This document shows positions 1 to 7,894 of a DNA stretch of 33,213 bases, piece after piece. Origin of the DNA: JADGGV01 sp035715725 (GTDB taxonomy: Bacteria > Gemmatimonadota > Gemmatimonadetes > Longimicrobiales > RSA9); NCBI GenBank assembly GCA_035715725.1, contig DASTKT010000174.1, positions 1 to 33,213 of the forward strand, in the 5' to 3' direction. The notes under the pieces were generated by a model. It ran no database searches. It was not told where the DNA came from and worked only from the letters and a program-made list of their open reading frames with translations. How positions within the stretch are numbered: position 1 is the first letter of the stretch; every line of letters begins with the position of its first letter. The translations under genes and the position numbers were made by a program.

Positions 1-2
1 CG

Positions 3-17
3 CTGCCAGGCTGGCAG
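3..17. promoter_or_regulatory. Perfect 7-bp palindrome upstream of dnaK
   Basis: CTGCCAG and CTGGCAG form a perfect inverted repeat around a single G. Its centre lies about 82 bp upstream of the start point expected from the sigma-54-like promoter at 66-81, which is a usual distance for an enhancer-type activator site. It is not a CIRCE or HAIR heat-shock operator. The symmetry is seen directly; the role as activator or repressor site is inferred. It could also belong to the end of an upstream gene outside the window. Confidence 0.45.
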
Positions 18-65
18 GGAGCCTGGGATTTTGCGCCGATCTGACGCGGATTTCGGGGCTGTGGG

Positions 66-81
66 GGGCATGGGGCTTGCA
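66..81 (+). promoter_or_regulatory. Sigma-54-like promoter of dnaK
   Basis: GGGCATGGGGCTTGCA fits the sigma-54 consensus TGGCACG-N4-TTGCA at 10 of 12 defined positions, with the required GG-N10-GC spacing (GG at 67-68, GC at 79-80). Transcription would begin near 92, giving a leader of about 52 nt with the AAGGAGAG ribosome site at 133-140. No convincing sigma-70 promoter was seen in the 143 bp available. The match is seen directly; activity is inferred. Confidence 0.45.
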
Positions 82-113
82 CCCGGGGCGGGCGTACCCG
101 CCGTGGGTTTTTT
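81..113 (+). terminator. Terminator-like hairpin in front of dnaK
   Basis: GGCGGG (87-92) and CCCGCC (97-102) pair around the loop CGTA. ACCC (81-84) and GGGT (105-108) extend the stem across a 2-nt internal loop, and six T residues follow at 108-113. This is a standard intrinsic terminator shape only 30 bp before the dnaK start codon. If transcription starts near 92, the 5' arm is missing from the dnaK message, so only read-through RNA from upstream would fold and stop. Otherwise it could act as an attenuator. Confidence 0.55.
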
Positions 114-143
114 CGCGCATCAATTGGGGTTCAAGGAGAGAAC

Positions 144-2078
144 ATGGCAAAGGTGATCGGCATCGACCTGGGGACGACGAACTCCGTCGTCGCGGTCATG
201 GAGGGCGGCGACCCGGTCGTCATCCCGAACGCGGAGGGGGGTCGGACGACGCCGTCGGTGGTCGCGTTCACGAAGGACGGCGAGCGGCTCGTCGGCCAGG
301 TCGCGCGCCGACAGGCGATCACGAACCCGAGGAACACGGTCTTCTCGATCAAGCGGTTCATGGGGCGGCGCTGCTCGGAGGTCTCGGAGGAGCGGAAGAA
401 GGTTCCGTACGAGGTGCGGTGCGACGCGCAGGACCGTGTGCAGGTCTACATTCCGAACGTGGACAAGACGTTCACGCCGCCGGAGATCTCGGCGATGATC
501 CTGCAGAAGATGAAGCAGACGGCCGAGGACTACCTGGGCTCGGAGGTGCGCCAGGCGGTGGTCACGGTGCCGGCGTACTTCAACGACGCGCAGCGGCAGG
601 CGACGAAGGATGCGGGGAAGATCGCGGGGCTGGAGGTGCTGCGGATCATCAACGAGCCGACGGCGGCCGCGCTGGCGTACGGGCTGGACAAGAAGAAGGA
701 CGAGATCATCGCGGTCTACGACCTGGGCGGCGGCACGTACGACATCTCGGTGCTGGAGCTGGGGGATGGCGTCTTCGAGGTGAAGGCGACGAACGGCGAC
801 ACGCACCTGGGCGGCGACGACTTCGACCAGCGGATCATCGACTGGCTGGTGGAGGAGTTCAAGCGGGACCAGGGGATCGACCTGTCGAAGGACGCGATGG
901 CGCTGCAGCGCCTGAAGGAGGCCGCGGAGAAGGCGAAGATGGAGCTGTCGACGACGATGTCGACGGACATCAACCTGCCGTTCATCACGGCCACGCAGGA
1001 GGGGCCGAAGCACCTGAACATCACGCTGAGCCGGGCGAAGTTCGAGCAACTCGTCGACGACCTGATCCAGCGGACGCTTCCGCCGATGCAGCAGGCGCTG
1101 AAGGACGCGGGGCTGGAGCCGGGGAAGGTGGACGAGGTCATCCTGGTGGGCGGCTCGACGCGGATCCCGAAGGTGCAGCAGATCGTTCGGGACTTCTTCG
1201 GCAAGGAGCCGCACAAGGGGGTGAACCCCGACGAGGTGGTGGCGGTGGGGGCGGCGATCCAGGGCGGCGTGCTGGCGGGGGACGTGAAGGACGTGCTGCT
1301 GCTGGACGTGACGCCGCTGTCGCTGGGGATCGAGACGCTGGGCGGGGTGATGACGGCGCTGATCCCGCGCAACACGACGATCCCGACGAAGAAGGCGGAG
1401 GTCTTCTCGACGGCGGAGGACAACCAGACCACGGTGGAGATCCACGTGCTGCAGGGCGAGCGGCCGATGGCCATGCACAACAAGACGATCGGCAAGTTCC
1501 AGCTCACGGGGATCCCGCCGGCGCCGCGGGGGATGCCGCAGGTGGAGGTGACGTTCGACATCGACGCGAACGGGATCCTGCACGTGACGGCGAAGGACCG
1601 GGCGACGTCGAAGGAGCAGAAGATCCGGATCGAGGCGTCGAGCGGGCTGTCGGACAACGAGATCGACCGGATGGTCAAGGACGCCGAGTCGCACGCGGAC
1701 GAGGACCGGCAGCGGAAGGAGAAGATCGAGGCGCGGAACCAGCTCGACACGCTGGTCTACCAGGTGGAGAAGGACACCAAGGAGTGGGGCGACAAGGTCA
1801 GCCCCGAGCTGCGGCAGCGGATCGACGATTCGCTGGAGCGGGCGCGGAAGGCGCTGAAGCAGGACGAGCTGTCCGAGCTGAACTCGGCGCGCGACCAGCT
1901 GATGCAGGCGTTCAGCGCCGCGGGCCAGGCGATGTACCAGGCGCAGCAGCAGGCACCGAGCGAGGCCGGCGCGCCCGAGGGCGCCGGGGCCGGGGCCACG
2001 GCGGGCGCCGGTGCGCCGGGCGGCGCGCAGGAGGACGTGGTGGAGGCGGACTACGAGATCGTGGACGAGGGGAAGTAG
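144..2078 (+). CDS. dnaK: Chaperone protein DnaK (Hsp70)
   Basis: This is the ATP-dependent cytosolic chaperone that binds exposed hydrophobic segments of unfolded clients, working with DnaJ and GrpE. The 644 residues match the family length. The nucleotide-binding domain opens with IGIDLGTTNSVVA (residues 5-17). The second phosphate loop is DLGGGTYD (193-200), where most DnaK proteins have DLGGGTFD. The adenosine-contact segment ILVGGSTRIPK follows. The hydrophobic linker DVLLLDVTPLS leads to the substrate-binding domain, and the alanine/glycine-rich tail ends in the acidic EADYEIVDEGK typical of bacterial DnaK. The start is fixed by the AAGGAGAG ribosome site. No dnaJ, grpE or hrcA is adjacent in the window. 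A strong terminator follows, so it is probably transcribed alone. Confidence 0.98.
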   Translation: MAKVIGIDLGTTNSVVAVMEGGDPVVIPNAEGGRTTPSVVAFTKDGERLVGQVARRQAITNPRNTVFSIKRFMGRRCSEVSEERKKVPYEVRCDAQDRVQVYIPNVDKTFTPPEISAMILQKMKQTAEDYLGSEVRQAVVTVPAYFNDAQRQATKDAGKIAGLEVLRIINEPTAAALAYGLDKKKDEIIAVYDLGGGTYDISVLELGDGVFEVKATNGDTHLGGDDFDQRIIDWLVEEFKRDQGIDLSKDAMALQRLKEAAEKAKMELSTTMSTDINLPFITATQEGPKHLNITLSRAKFEQLVDDLIQRTLPPMQQALKDAGLEPGKVDEVILVGGSTRIPKVQQIVRDFFGKEPHKGVNPDEVVAVGAAIQGGVLAGDVKDVLLLDVTPLSLGIETLGGVMTALIPRNTTIPTKKAEVFSTAEDNQTTVEIHVLQGERPMAMHNKTIGKFQLTGIPPAPRGMPQVEVTFDIDANGILHVTAKDRATSKEQKIRIEASSGLSDNEIDRMVKDAESHADEDRQRKEKIEARNQLDTLVYQVEKDTKEWGDKVSPELRQRIDDSLERARKALKQDELSELNSARDQLMQAFSAAGQAMYQAQQQAPSEAGAPEGAGAGATAGAGAPGGAQEDVVEADYEIVDEGK

Positions 2079-2098
2079 CCCCCGCCTCGATCGGCACG

Positions 2099-2138
2099 GC
2101 GGGTGGGGCCGGGATCCCGGCCCCACCCGCTACTTTTT
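2099..2138 (+). terminator. Intrinsic terminator of dnaK
   Basis: A perfect 32-bp palindrome (2099-2130, centred on GGGATCCC) begins 21 bp after the dnaK stop codon and is followed by TACTTTTT. The very stable stem with a T run is a textbook intrinsic terminator and separates dnaK from htrA. Confidence 0.9.
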
Positions 2139-2163
2139 CGCCCTGTCGGCGTGCGCGAGTCCC

Positions 2164-2192
2164 TTTGCCGCCGGGGAGGGCGGGTTTAGATT
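2164..2192 (+). promoter_or_regulatory. Possible sigma-70-type promoter of htrA
   Basis: TTTGCC (2164-2169) and TAGATT (2187-2192) are separated by 17 bp and lie 44 bp upstream of the htrA start codon, after the dnaK terminator. The matches are modest (3 of 6 and 4 of 6). Position supports it more than sequence does. Confidence 0.3.
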
Positions 2193-2235
2193 CCGATTGG
2201 GACTTTCCCTTTTAACCAGGCCCAGTTTGGCTCCC

Positions 2236-3729
2236 ATGCGCATCAATGCACGCAACGCCTCGATCGCCGCGGGCGCGTTCGCCCTGGGGCTCGGCCTGGC
2301 CGGCGCGGTCGCACGCGAGGCCGGTCCGGCACCGACCGTCGCGCACGCGGCGATCCCGCACCGGCAGATCAAGGGGGTCGGCGAGCTGAGCGCGGCCTTC
2401 GTCGCCATCGCGGACGCCGTGACGCCGGCCGTGGTCCGAATCCAGGCCGAGCACACGGTGGCGCCGACGGCGCGGCGCCAGGTCCCGTTCCACGACTTTC
2501 TCGACCCGCAGGACGGCGATGCGCCGCAGGTGGCCGGCGGCTCGGGCTTCATCGTCTCGCCGGACGGCTACATTCTCACGAACAACCACGTGGTCGAGGA
2601 TGCGGACCGGATCACGGTCACGCTCGTGGACAAGCGCAGCTTCGCCGCGCGGGTCGTGGGGCGGGACCCGACGACGGACGTGGCGGTGGTGAAGATCGAC
2701 GCGACCAAGCTCCCGGTGGCGGACCTCGGGGATTCGGACCAGGCGCGGGTGGGCGAGTGGGTGCTGGCGATCGGCAACCCGGGCTTCGGCGGCGGGAGCA
2801 CGCTCGACTTCACGGTGACGGAGGGCATCGTCAGCGCGAAGGGCCGGCCGCTGCAGATCCTGGCGCAGGAGATGGGCTACCGCAACCCGGCATCGAACTA
2901 TGCGATCGAGGACTTCATCCAGACGGATGCGGTCATCAACCCGGGGAACTCGGGTGGCCCGCTGGTCAACCTGGCCGGGCAGGTGATCGGCATCAACTCG
3001 GCGATCGCGAGCTCGACGGGATACAGCGAGGGCTATGGCTTCGCGATCCCCTCGAACCTGGCGCGGCGGGTGATGACGGACCTGATCGAAGGTGGGCGCG
3101 TCCGCCGGCCCCTGCTGGGCGTCACGATCACGGACGTCTCCGCGGAGGACGCGGAGGTCTTCCGGCTCCCGTCGATCGCCGGGGTGCTGGTGGAGGACTT
3201 CGCGGAGGGATCGCCCGCGGCGCGGGCGGGCCTGCAACGCGGCGACGTGATCGTGGAGGTGGACCGCACGCCGGTGGAGCGGCTGGGGCAGCTGCAGCGC
3301 ATGGTGGCGCAGCACCGGCCGGCCGAAGTCGTGGACGTCGGCGTGATCCGCTACGGCCGGCGTGAGGATTTCCAGGTCCGCTTGATGGAGGCGGCGATCC
3401 CGGTGGCGCAGGTGGCCAACCGGTCCAGGCTCGTGTCGGCACCCGAGGGCCTCGGGCTGGAGGTGGCGGAGCTGACGCCGGACGCGGCCCGGCGCAACGG
3501 ATTCACGCAGTCGACGGGCGCGGTGATCTCGAAGATCTCGCCTTTCGGTCCCGCCGGGCGGAAGCAACTGGACGCCGGCGATCACATCCTCTCGATCAAC
3601 CGCAAGACGATCACCTCCGCAAGGCAGGCGCAGGAGCTCCTCCGGGACGCGCGCTCGGGCGACATCGTATCGATCGTGGTGGAGCGGAGCGGCGGCCGGA
3701 CGCACATCGCGAACGTCCGGGCGCCGTGA
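2236..3729 (+). CDS. HtrA/DegP-like periplasmic serine protease with two PDZ domains
   Basis: This is a predicted envelope quality-control protease/chaperone of the trypsin-like S1C family. The ATG at 2236 is chosen because it opens directly into a signal peptide or signal anchor: a basic MRINARN start, a hydrophobic stretch at about residues 9-25, and a likely cleavage near AHA (residues 36-38). The open frame runs further upstream only through dnaK and its terminator. The catalytic triad is visible: His118 in TNNHVV, Asp148 in TTDVAVVKID, and Ser239 in NPGNSGGPLVN. Two PDZ regions follow, at about residues 290-390 and 410-495, and the second ends near the C-terminus. The 497-residue length fits the DegP/DegQ class; which of them it corresponds to cannot be settled from the sequence alone. 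No clear Shine-Dalgarno sequence precedes the start. Confidence 0.93.
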   Translation: MRINARNASIAAGAFALGLGLAGAVAREAGPAPTVAHAAIPHRQIKGVGELSAAFVAIADAVTPAVVRIQAEHTVAPTARRQVPFHDFLDPQDGDAPQVAGGSGFIVSPDGYILTNNHVVEDADRITVTLVDKRSFAARVVGRDPTTDVAVVKIDATKLPVADLGDSDQARVGEWVLAIGNPGFGGGSTLDFTVTEGIVSAKGRPLQILAQEMGYRNPASNYAIEDFIQTDAVINPGNSGGPLVNLAGQVIGINSAIASSTGYSEGYGFAIPSNLARRVMTDLIEGGRVRRPLLGVTITDVSAEDAEVFRLPSIAGVLVEDFAEGSPAARAGLQRGDVIVEVDRTPVERLGQLQRMVAQHRPAEVVDVGVIRYGRREDFQVRLMEAAIPVAQVANRSRLVSAPEGLGLEVAELTPDAARRNGFTQSTGAVISKISPFGPAGRKQLDAGDHILSINRKTITSARQAQELLRDARSGDIVSIVVERSGGRTHIANVRAP

Positions 3730-3746
3730 GGGGGCGCCGGCGGCCG

Positions 3747-3780
3747 GGCGCGGGGGCGTCAACCCCCGTCGGCCCGCGCC
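3747..3780 (+). terminator. GC-rich hairpin after htrA
   Basis: GGCGCGGG (3747-3754) can pair with CCCGCGCC (3773-3780), with an inner GGGGG/CCCCC alternative. There is no T run, so this may be a weak or Rho-assisted stop for htrA rather than a true intrinsic terminator. Confidence 0.35.
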
Positions 3781-3811
3781 GATCGGGCGGCCCGCGGGGG
3801 CGGATCGTCGG

Positions 3812-3840
3812 TTGATCCGGCCTGGACGTCCCGTTAGCTT
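3812..3840 (+). promoter_or_regulatory. Possible promoter of tRNA-Leu and tig
   Basis: TTGATC (3812-3817), a 17-bp spacer and TAGCTT (3835-3840) end 12 bp before the mature tRNA. The -35 element matches 4 of 6 positions and the -10 element only 3 of 6, but the spacing and position are right. Confidence 0.4.
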
Positions 3841-3852
3841 TTGCCTCTGGTT

Positions 3853-3934
3853 GCGAAAGTGGCGGAATCGGTAGACGCGCTGGATTTAGGATCCAGTGGG
3901 GCGACCCGTGGGGGTTCGAGTCCCCCCTTTCGCA
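3853..3934 (+). tRNA. tRNA-Leu (anticodon UAG)
   Basis: This 82-nt class II tRNA was folded by eye. The acceptor arms are GCGAAAG (3853-3859) and CTTTCGC (3927-3933), a perfect 7-bp pairing, followed by discriminator A at 3934. The anticodon stem CTGGA/TCCAG encloses the loop TTTAGGA, giving anticodon TAG. The long variable arm of leucine tRNAs is present, and GGGGG-TTCGAGT-CCCCC forms the T arm. The 3' CCA is not encoded and must be added by nucleotidyltransferase. The gene lies 37 bp before tig and may share its transcript. Confidence 0.97.
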
Positions 3935-3971
3935 TACGACCGATCACGACTTCCGAGAGAAACTCGCCTCC

Positions 3972-5255
3972 ATGGCCATGAACGATACGCAGTCCGACCT
4001 GACGATCACGATCGATTCCCCGAAGACGTGGGCCCGGCGGCTTAAGATCAGGGTGCCGGCGGACCGGGTGGCTCGCCAGCGCGCGGAGATCACGCGGAAG
4101 CTGGCGGGGCGGATCCGGATGCCGGGCTTCCGGCAGGGGAAGGTCCCCTCGCAGGTGGTGGAGCGGACGTACGGGCCGGCGATCGAACAGGAGACGCTGG
4201 AGCGGGCGGTCGGGGACGCCTACCGCGAAGCGCTGGAGACGCAGGGGCTGCAGCCGATCACGCAGGGTGCCGTGGAGAACGTGGACTACCAGCCGGGCTC
4301 GGACCTGACGTTCGACGTGGTGTTCGAGGTCCGGCCGGAGATCGAGCTGAACCGGCTGGGCGGCTTCCAGGTGCGGGCCGAGAAGGCGGCGGTGGCGGAG
4401 GAGGAGGTGGACCGGGTCCTGGACCGGCTGCGCGAGGAGCACGCGATCTGGGAGCCGGCGGGGGAAGAGCACCCGTCGAACGGCGACATGGCGTCGGTGG
4501 AAATCACGGCGCTGGGCGAGGGGGGCGAGCCGGAGGAAGGCGCGAAGCCGCGGCCGTACCAGATCATCCTGGGGAAGGGCGAGGCGCGGCCGGAGGTCGA
4601 GGAGGCGATCCGCTCGCTGAAGCCGGGCGAGGAGACGGACTTCTCGCTGGAGATCCAGCACGAGGCGGGTGAGCACGGCGCGGCGGAGGCGCACACGCAC
4701 GAGCACCGGGCGCGCGTCAAGCTGCTGGCCGTGAAGCATCCGCGGCTGCCGGAGCTCAACGACGAGTTCGCGAGCCAGCTCGGCGACTTCGAGTCGATGG
4801 CGGTGCTGCGCGACCGGATCCGCTCGGACCTCGAGCGGGAGGCGGAGACGGAGGCCGAGGCCGGGCTGCGCCGGCAGCTCATCGACCAGGTGATCGACGC
4901 GAACCCGTTCGAGGTCCCGGACGCGATGGTCGACAACTACCTGGACCGGCTCTTCCGCATCAAGGACGAGAAGGAGCGGGAGCAGCTCCGGGAGGTGCGC
5001 GAGAACGCGCGCCCCGGCGCGGAGCGGGCGATCCGGCGGATGCTGGTGATCGAGCGCGTCGCGGAGCTGGAGGGGCTGTCGGCCACGCCGGCGGAGCTCG
5101 ACGCGCGGGTCGACGAGATGGCCGCCCGCACCGGCCGCTCGCCGCAGGAAGTGCGGAAGCAGTTGCAGAAGAGCGAGCAGTTGCACGCGCTGGAGGACGA
5201 GATCACCGAGGAGAAAGTCTTCGGGTACCTGAAGTCGCTCTCCGAGGTGGCCTGA
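3972..5255 (+). CDS. tig: Trigger factor, ribosome-associated chaperone/PPIase
   Basis: Trigger factor docks on the ribosome near the exit tunnel and shields nascent chains. At 427 residues it is close to the usual 430-450. The N-terminal domain carries the ribosome-binding signature as GFRQGKVP (residues 52-59). A central FKBP-like domain lies at about residues 155-245 and contains a histidine/glutamate-rich loop (EHGAAEAHTHEH). A long helical C-terminal chaperone domain begins after PRLPELNDEFA. The start at 3972 is preferred over a second ATG two codons later; neither has a strong ribosome site. Its position just upstream of clpP-clpX is the common bacterial order tig-clpP-clpX, coupling co-translational folding to degradation. 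Confidence 0.97.
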   Translation: MAMNDTQSDLTITIDSPKTWARRLKIRVPADRVARQRAEITRKLAGRIRMPGFRQGKVPSQVVERTYGPAIEQETLERAVGDAYREALETQGLQPITQGAVENVDYQPGSDLTFDVVFEVRPEIELNRLGGFQVRAEKAAVAEEEVDRVLDRLREEHAIWEPAGEEHPSNGDMASVEITALGEGGEPEEGAKPRPYQIILGKGEARPEVEEAIRSLKPGEETDFSLEIQHEAGEHGAAEAHTHEHRARVKLLAVKHPRLPELNDEFASQLGDFESMAVLRDRIRSDLEREAETEAEAGLRRQLIDQVIDANPFEVPDAMVDNYLDRLFRIKDEKEREQLREVRENARPGAERAIRRMLVIERVAELEGLSATPAELDARVDEMAARTGRSPQEVRKQLQKSEQLHALEDEITEEKVFGYLKSLSEVA

Positions 5256-5327
5256 GGGAACCGAGCGGCGGGCCCGGCCTACAAGGGATGGCGCAACTGC
5301 ACCTGAATTAAAGGATTAGCGCATCAC

Positions 5328-5963
5328 ATGGCGATTTTTCCCCCATACGTGATCGAGCGGACCAGCCGCGGCGAGCGGAGCTACGACATCTTCAGCCGCC
5401 TGCTGATGGACCGCATCATCTTCCTGGGCACGCCGATCGACGACAACGTCGCGAACATCATCATCGCGCAGTTGCTGTTCCTTCAGGCGGACGACCCGGA
5501 GAAGGACATCTTTCTCTACATCAACTCGCCGGGCGGCTCGGTGTACGCCGGCCTGGCGATCTACGACACCATGCAATACCTCTCGACGCCGGTCCACACG
5601 ATGTGCATGGGGATCGCGGCGTCGATGGGGGCGGTGCTGCTGGCGGCGGGGGCGAAGGGGAAGCGGAGCGCGCTGCCGAACTCGCGGATCATGATCCACC
5701 AGCCGTCGGGCGGGAGCCAGGGGACGGCGGCGGACATCGAGATCGCGGCGAAGGAAATCCTGTACGCGCGCGAGCGCCTGAACCACATTCTGGCGAAGCA
5801 CACGGGGCAGACACCGGAGCGGATCGAGGCGGATGCGGACCGGGACCGGTTCATGAACCCGTTGGAAGCCAAGGAGTACGGCCTGATCGACAACGTCGTC
5901 GAGCACCGCGGCGAGGTGGTGAATCCTGAGGTAGTGAAGGAACACGGCCGAGAATTGAAGTAG
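5328..5963 (+). CDS. clpP: ATP-dependent Clp protease proteolytic subunit ClpP
   Basis: This is the serine peptidase that forms the tetradecameric degradation chamber fed by ClpX. It has 211 residues. The triad is Ser99 in GIAASMGA, His124 in MIHQPSGG and Asp173 in RDRF; the spacings of 25 and 49 residues equal those of E. coli ClpP. The N-terminus (VIERTSRGERSYDIFSRLL) is the standard axial-loop region and leaves little or no propeptide. The upstream segment AAAGGATTAGCGCATCAC offers a weak ribosome site. It lies 72 bp after tig and 66 bp before the clpX start, so the three are probably co-transcribed. Confidence 0.98.
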   Translation: MAIFPPYVIERTSRGERSYDIFSRLLMDRIIFLGTPIDDNVANIIIAQLLFLQADDPEKDIFLYINSPGGSVYAGLAIYDTMQYLSTPVHTMCMGIAASMGAVLLAAGAKGKRSALPNSRIMIHQPSGGSQGTAADIEIAAKEILYARERLNHILAKHTGQTPERIEADADRDRFMNPLEAKEYGLIDNVVEHRGEVVNPEVVKEHGRELK

Positions 5964-6029
5964 GACGGCGGTCCTCCGGGCGCAGGGGCTCGGGGGCAAC
6001 CTCCTTCCCTCGCATTGCAGGCGCGGCCC

Positions 6030-7265
6030 ATGCCGAGTGACAAGCACCTCCGCTGCTCGTTCTGCGGAAAGTCCAAGGATTCCGTGAAGAAGTTCATCTC
6101 GGGACCCTCGGTCTACATCTGCAACGAGTGCGTCTCGTTGTGCAACGAGATCCTCGCGGAAGAGGAAGAGCGGGAGGCGGCGGAGGCGGTACCGCGGGTA
6201 CCGACTCCGCGGGAGATCAAGGACGTCCTGGACGAGTACGTGGTCGGCCAGGAGGAAGCGAAGCGCGCGCTGTCGGTGGCGGTCTACAACCACTACAAGC
6301 GCGTGAACCACCACGGGATCCTGGACGACGTCGAGATCGACAAGTCGAACATCCTGCTGGTCGGCCCGACGGGCGTGGGGAAGACGCTGCTGGCGCAGAC
6401 GCTGGCGCGGGTGCTCCAGGTGCCGTTCACGATCGCGGATGCGACGACGCTGACCGAGGCCGGGTACGTCGGCGAGGACGTGGAGAACATCCTGGTGCGG
6501 CTGCTGCAGGCGAGCGACTTCAACATCGCGGACTGCGAGCGGGGCATCGTCTACATCGACGAGATCGACAAGATCGCGCGGAAGTCGGAGAACCCGAGCA
6601 TCACGCGGGACGTGTCGGGCGAGGGGGTGCAGCAGGCGCTCCTGAAGATCCTGGAGGGCACCGTCGCGTCCGTGCCGCCGCAGGGCGGGCGGAAGCACCC
6701 GCAGCAGGAGTACATCCAGATCAACACGCGCAACATCCTGTTCATCTGCGGCGGCGCGTTCGACGGGCTGGAGAAGATCATCGAACAGCGGTCGGGGCAC
6801 CGGCGGATCGGGTTCGGCGGCACGGGGAGTGGCGAGAAGGTCGGCAAGAACCCGTTCCGCGGGATCGAGCCGGACGATCTGCTGCGCTTCGGGCTGATCC
6901 CCGAGCTGGTGGGTCGCCTGCCCGTGCTGGTGACGCTGGAGGCGCTGGACGAGAGCGCGCTGGTGCGGATCCTCCAGGAGCCGAAGAACGCGCTGCTGAA
7001 GCAGTACCAGAAGATGTTCGAGCTGGAGGCGGTGCGGCTGACGTTCGACGTGGACGCGATCCGGGCGATCGCGCGGAAGGCGCTGGAGCGGGGGACGGGG
7101 GCGCGCGGGCTGCGGGCGGTGCTCGAGGAGCTGATGCGCGACATCATGTTCGAGATCCCGTCGCGCGGGGACGTGCGCGAAGTGGTGATCACGGCCGAGT
7201 GCGTGCAGTCGGGGATCCCGCCGCTGCTGGTGCTCCACCCGGAGACCAAGAAGAAAGAGGCTTGA
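6030..7265 (+). CDS. clpX: ATP-dependent Clp protease ATPase subunit ClpX
   Basis: ClpX is the AAA+ unfoldase that recognises tagged or adaptor-bound proteins and threads them into ClpP. Visible in order are: the N-terminal zinc-binding domain with Cys9, Cys12, Cys31 and Cys34; Walker A GPTGVGKT (112-119); pore loop GYVG (145-148); Walker B IVYIDEID (173-180); the RKH loop (221-223); and the ClpP-docking IGF loop within RRIGFGG (258-264). The start chosen is ATG 6030 (411 residues, family length); an in-frame TTG at 6015 would add only five residues and has no ribosome site. The stop codon overlaps the start of engB, so the genes are translationally coupled. Confidence 0.98.
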   Translation: MPSDKHLRCSFCGKSKDSVKKFISGPSVYICNECVSLCNEILAEEEEREAAEAVPRVPTPREIKDVLDEYVVGQEEAKRALSVAVYNHYKRVNHHGILDDVEIDKSNILLVGPTGVGKTLLAQTLARVLQVPFTIADATTLTEAGYVGEDVENILVRLLQASDFNIADCERGIVYIDEIDKIARKSENPSITRDVSGEGVQQALLKILEGTVASVPPQGGRKHPQQEYIQINTRNILFICGGAFDGLEKIIEQRSGHRRIGFGGTGSGEKVGKNPFRGIEPDDLLRFGLIPELVGRLPVLVTLEALDESALVRILQEPKNALLKQYQKMFELEAVRLTFDVDAIRAIARKALERGTGARGLRAVLEELMRDIMFEIPSRGDVREVVITAECVQSGIPPLLVLHPETKKKEA

Positions 7266-7894
7266 TCATCCAGCGCGTGGAGTTCGCGGGCGCGATCGGC
7301 GCCCCCGGCGGCAAGGCACCGCCGGGGGCGCTGCCGCAGGTGGCGCTGGCGGGCCGGTCGAACGTCGGCAAGTCGAGCCTGATCAACCGGTTGCTGGGTC
7401 GCACACGCACCGCGGTGGCGCGGGTCTCGTCGACGCCGGGGAAGACACGGGAGATCAACTTCTTCCGGGTCACGGCGAAGGGCGGCGGCGGGCGGAAGCT
7501 GGAATTCTTCCTGGTGGACCTGCCCGGATACGGCTACGCCCGGGTGCCGGCGGACGTGCGGGACCGGTGGAAGGCACTGATCGAGGGGTATCTCGGGAAG
7601 TCGGATGCGCTGCGCGGGGTGGTGCAGCTGATCGACGCGCGCCACGGCCCGAGCAAGGAAGACCTGCGGATGGTCGAGTACCTGGCGTCGCTGGAGAAGC
7701 CGACGCTCTTCGCGCTGACGAAGGTGGACAAGCTGGGACGGGCGGAGCGGGCGAAGCAGCTGGCGCAGGTCCGGAAGTCCCTGGCCGTGGACGCGGACCA
7801 GGTGATCCCGTTCTCGGCGCAGACCGGGGAGGGTCGGGACGATCTCCTGGGCGCGCTGGAGGCGGTCCTCGTGGAGACAGGAGACGCGACGTGA
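7262..7894 (+). CDS. engB: Ribosome biogenesis GTP-binding protein EngB (YsxC/YihA)
   Basis: This is a TrmE-Era-type small GTPase needed for assembly of the large ribosomal subunit. The G motifs are all present: GRSNVGKSS (31-39), the G2 threonine in STPGKT, DLPGYG (86-91), TKVDKL and SAQTGEG. A TTG start at 7262 gives 210 residues beginning MIIQRVEFAG, which aligns with the family's usual short N-terminus. It overlaps the clpX stop by 4 bp (TTGA) and is preceded by AAAGAGG. An in-frame GTG at 7277 is a weaker alternative. Its place behind clpX follows a frequent bacterial arrangement. Confidence 0.95.
   Translation: MIIQRVEFAGAIGAPGGKAPPGALPQVALAGRSNVGKSSLINRLLGRTRTAVARVSSTPGKTREINFFRVTAKGGGGRKLEFFLVDLPGYGYARVPADVRDRWKALIEGYLGKSDALRGVVQLIDARHGPSKEDLRMVEYLASLEKPTLFALTKVDKLGRAERAKQLAQVRKSLAVDADQVIPFSAQTGEGRDDLLGALEAVLVETGDAT

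Noticed and set aside
1..143. CIRCE or HAIR heat-shock operator upstream of dnaK
   Set aside because: Neither the TTAGCACTC-N9-GAGTGCTAA nor the CTTGAGT-N7-ACTCAAG pattern is present; the palindrome at 3-17 is different.
77..2215. Long alternative frames over dnaK on both strands
   Set aside because: The products are Gly/Arg/Ala or Arg/Leu-rich with no family signature, while dnaK is unmistakable in the third frame.
6015..6029. TTG at 6015 as the clpX start
   Set aside because: It lacks a ribosome site and adds five residues not typical of ClpX; the ATG at 6030 gives the standard N-terminus.
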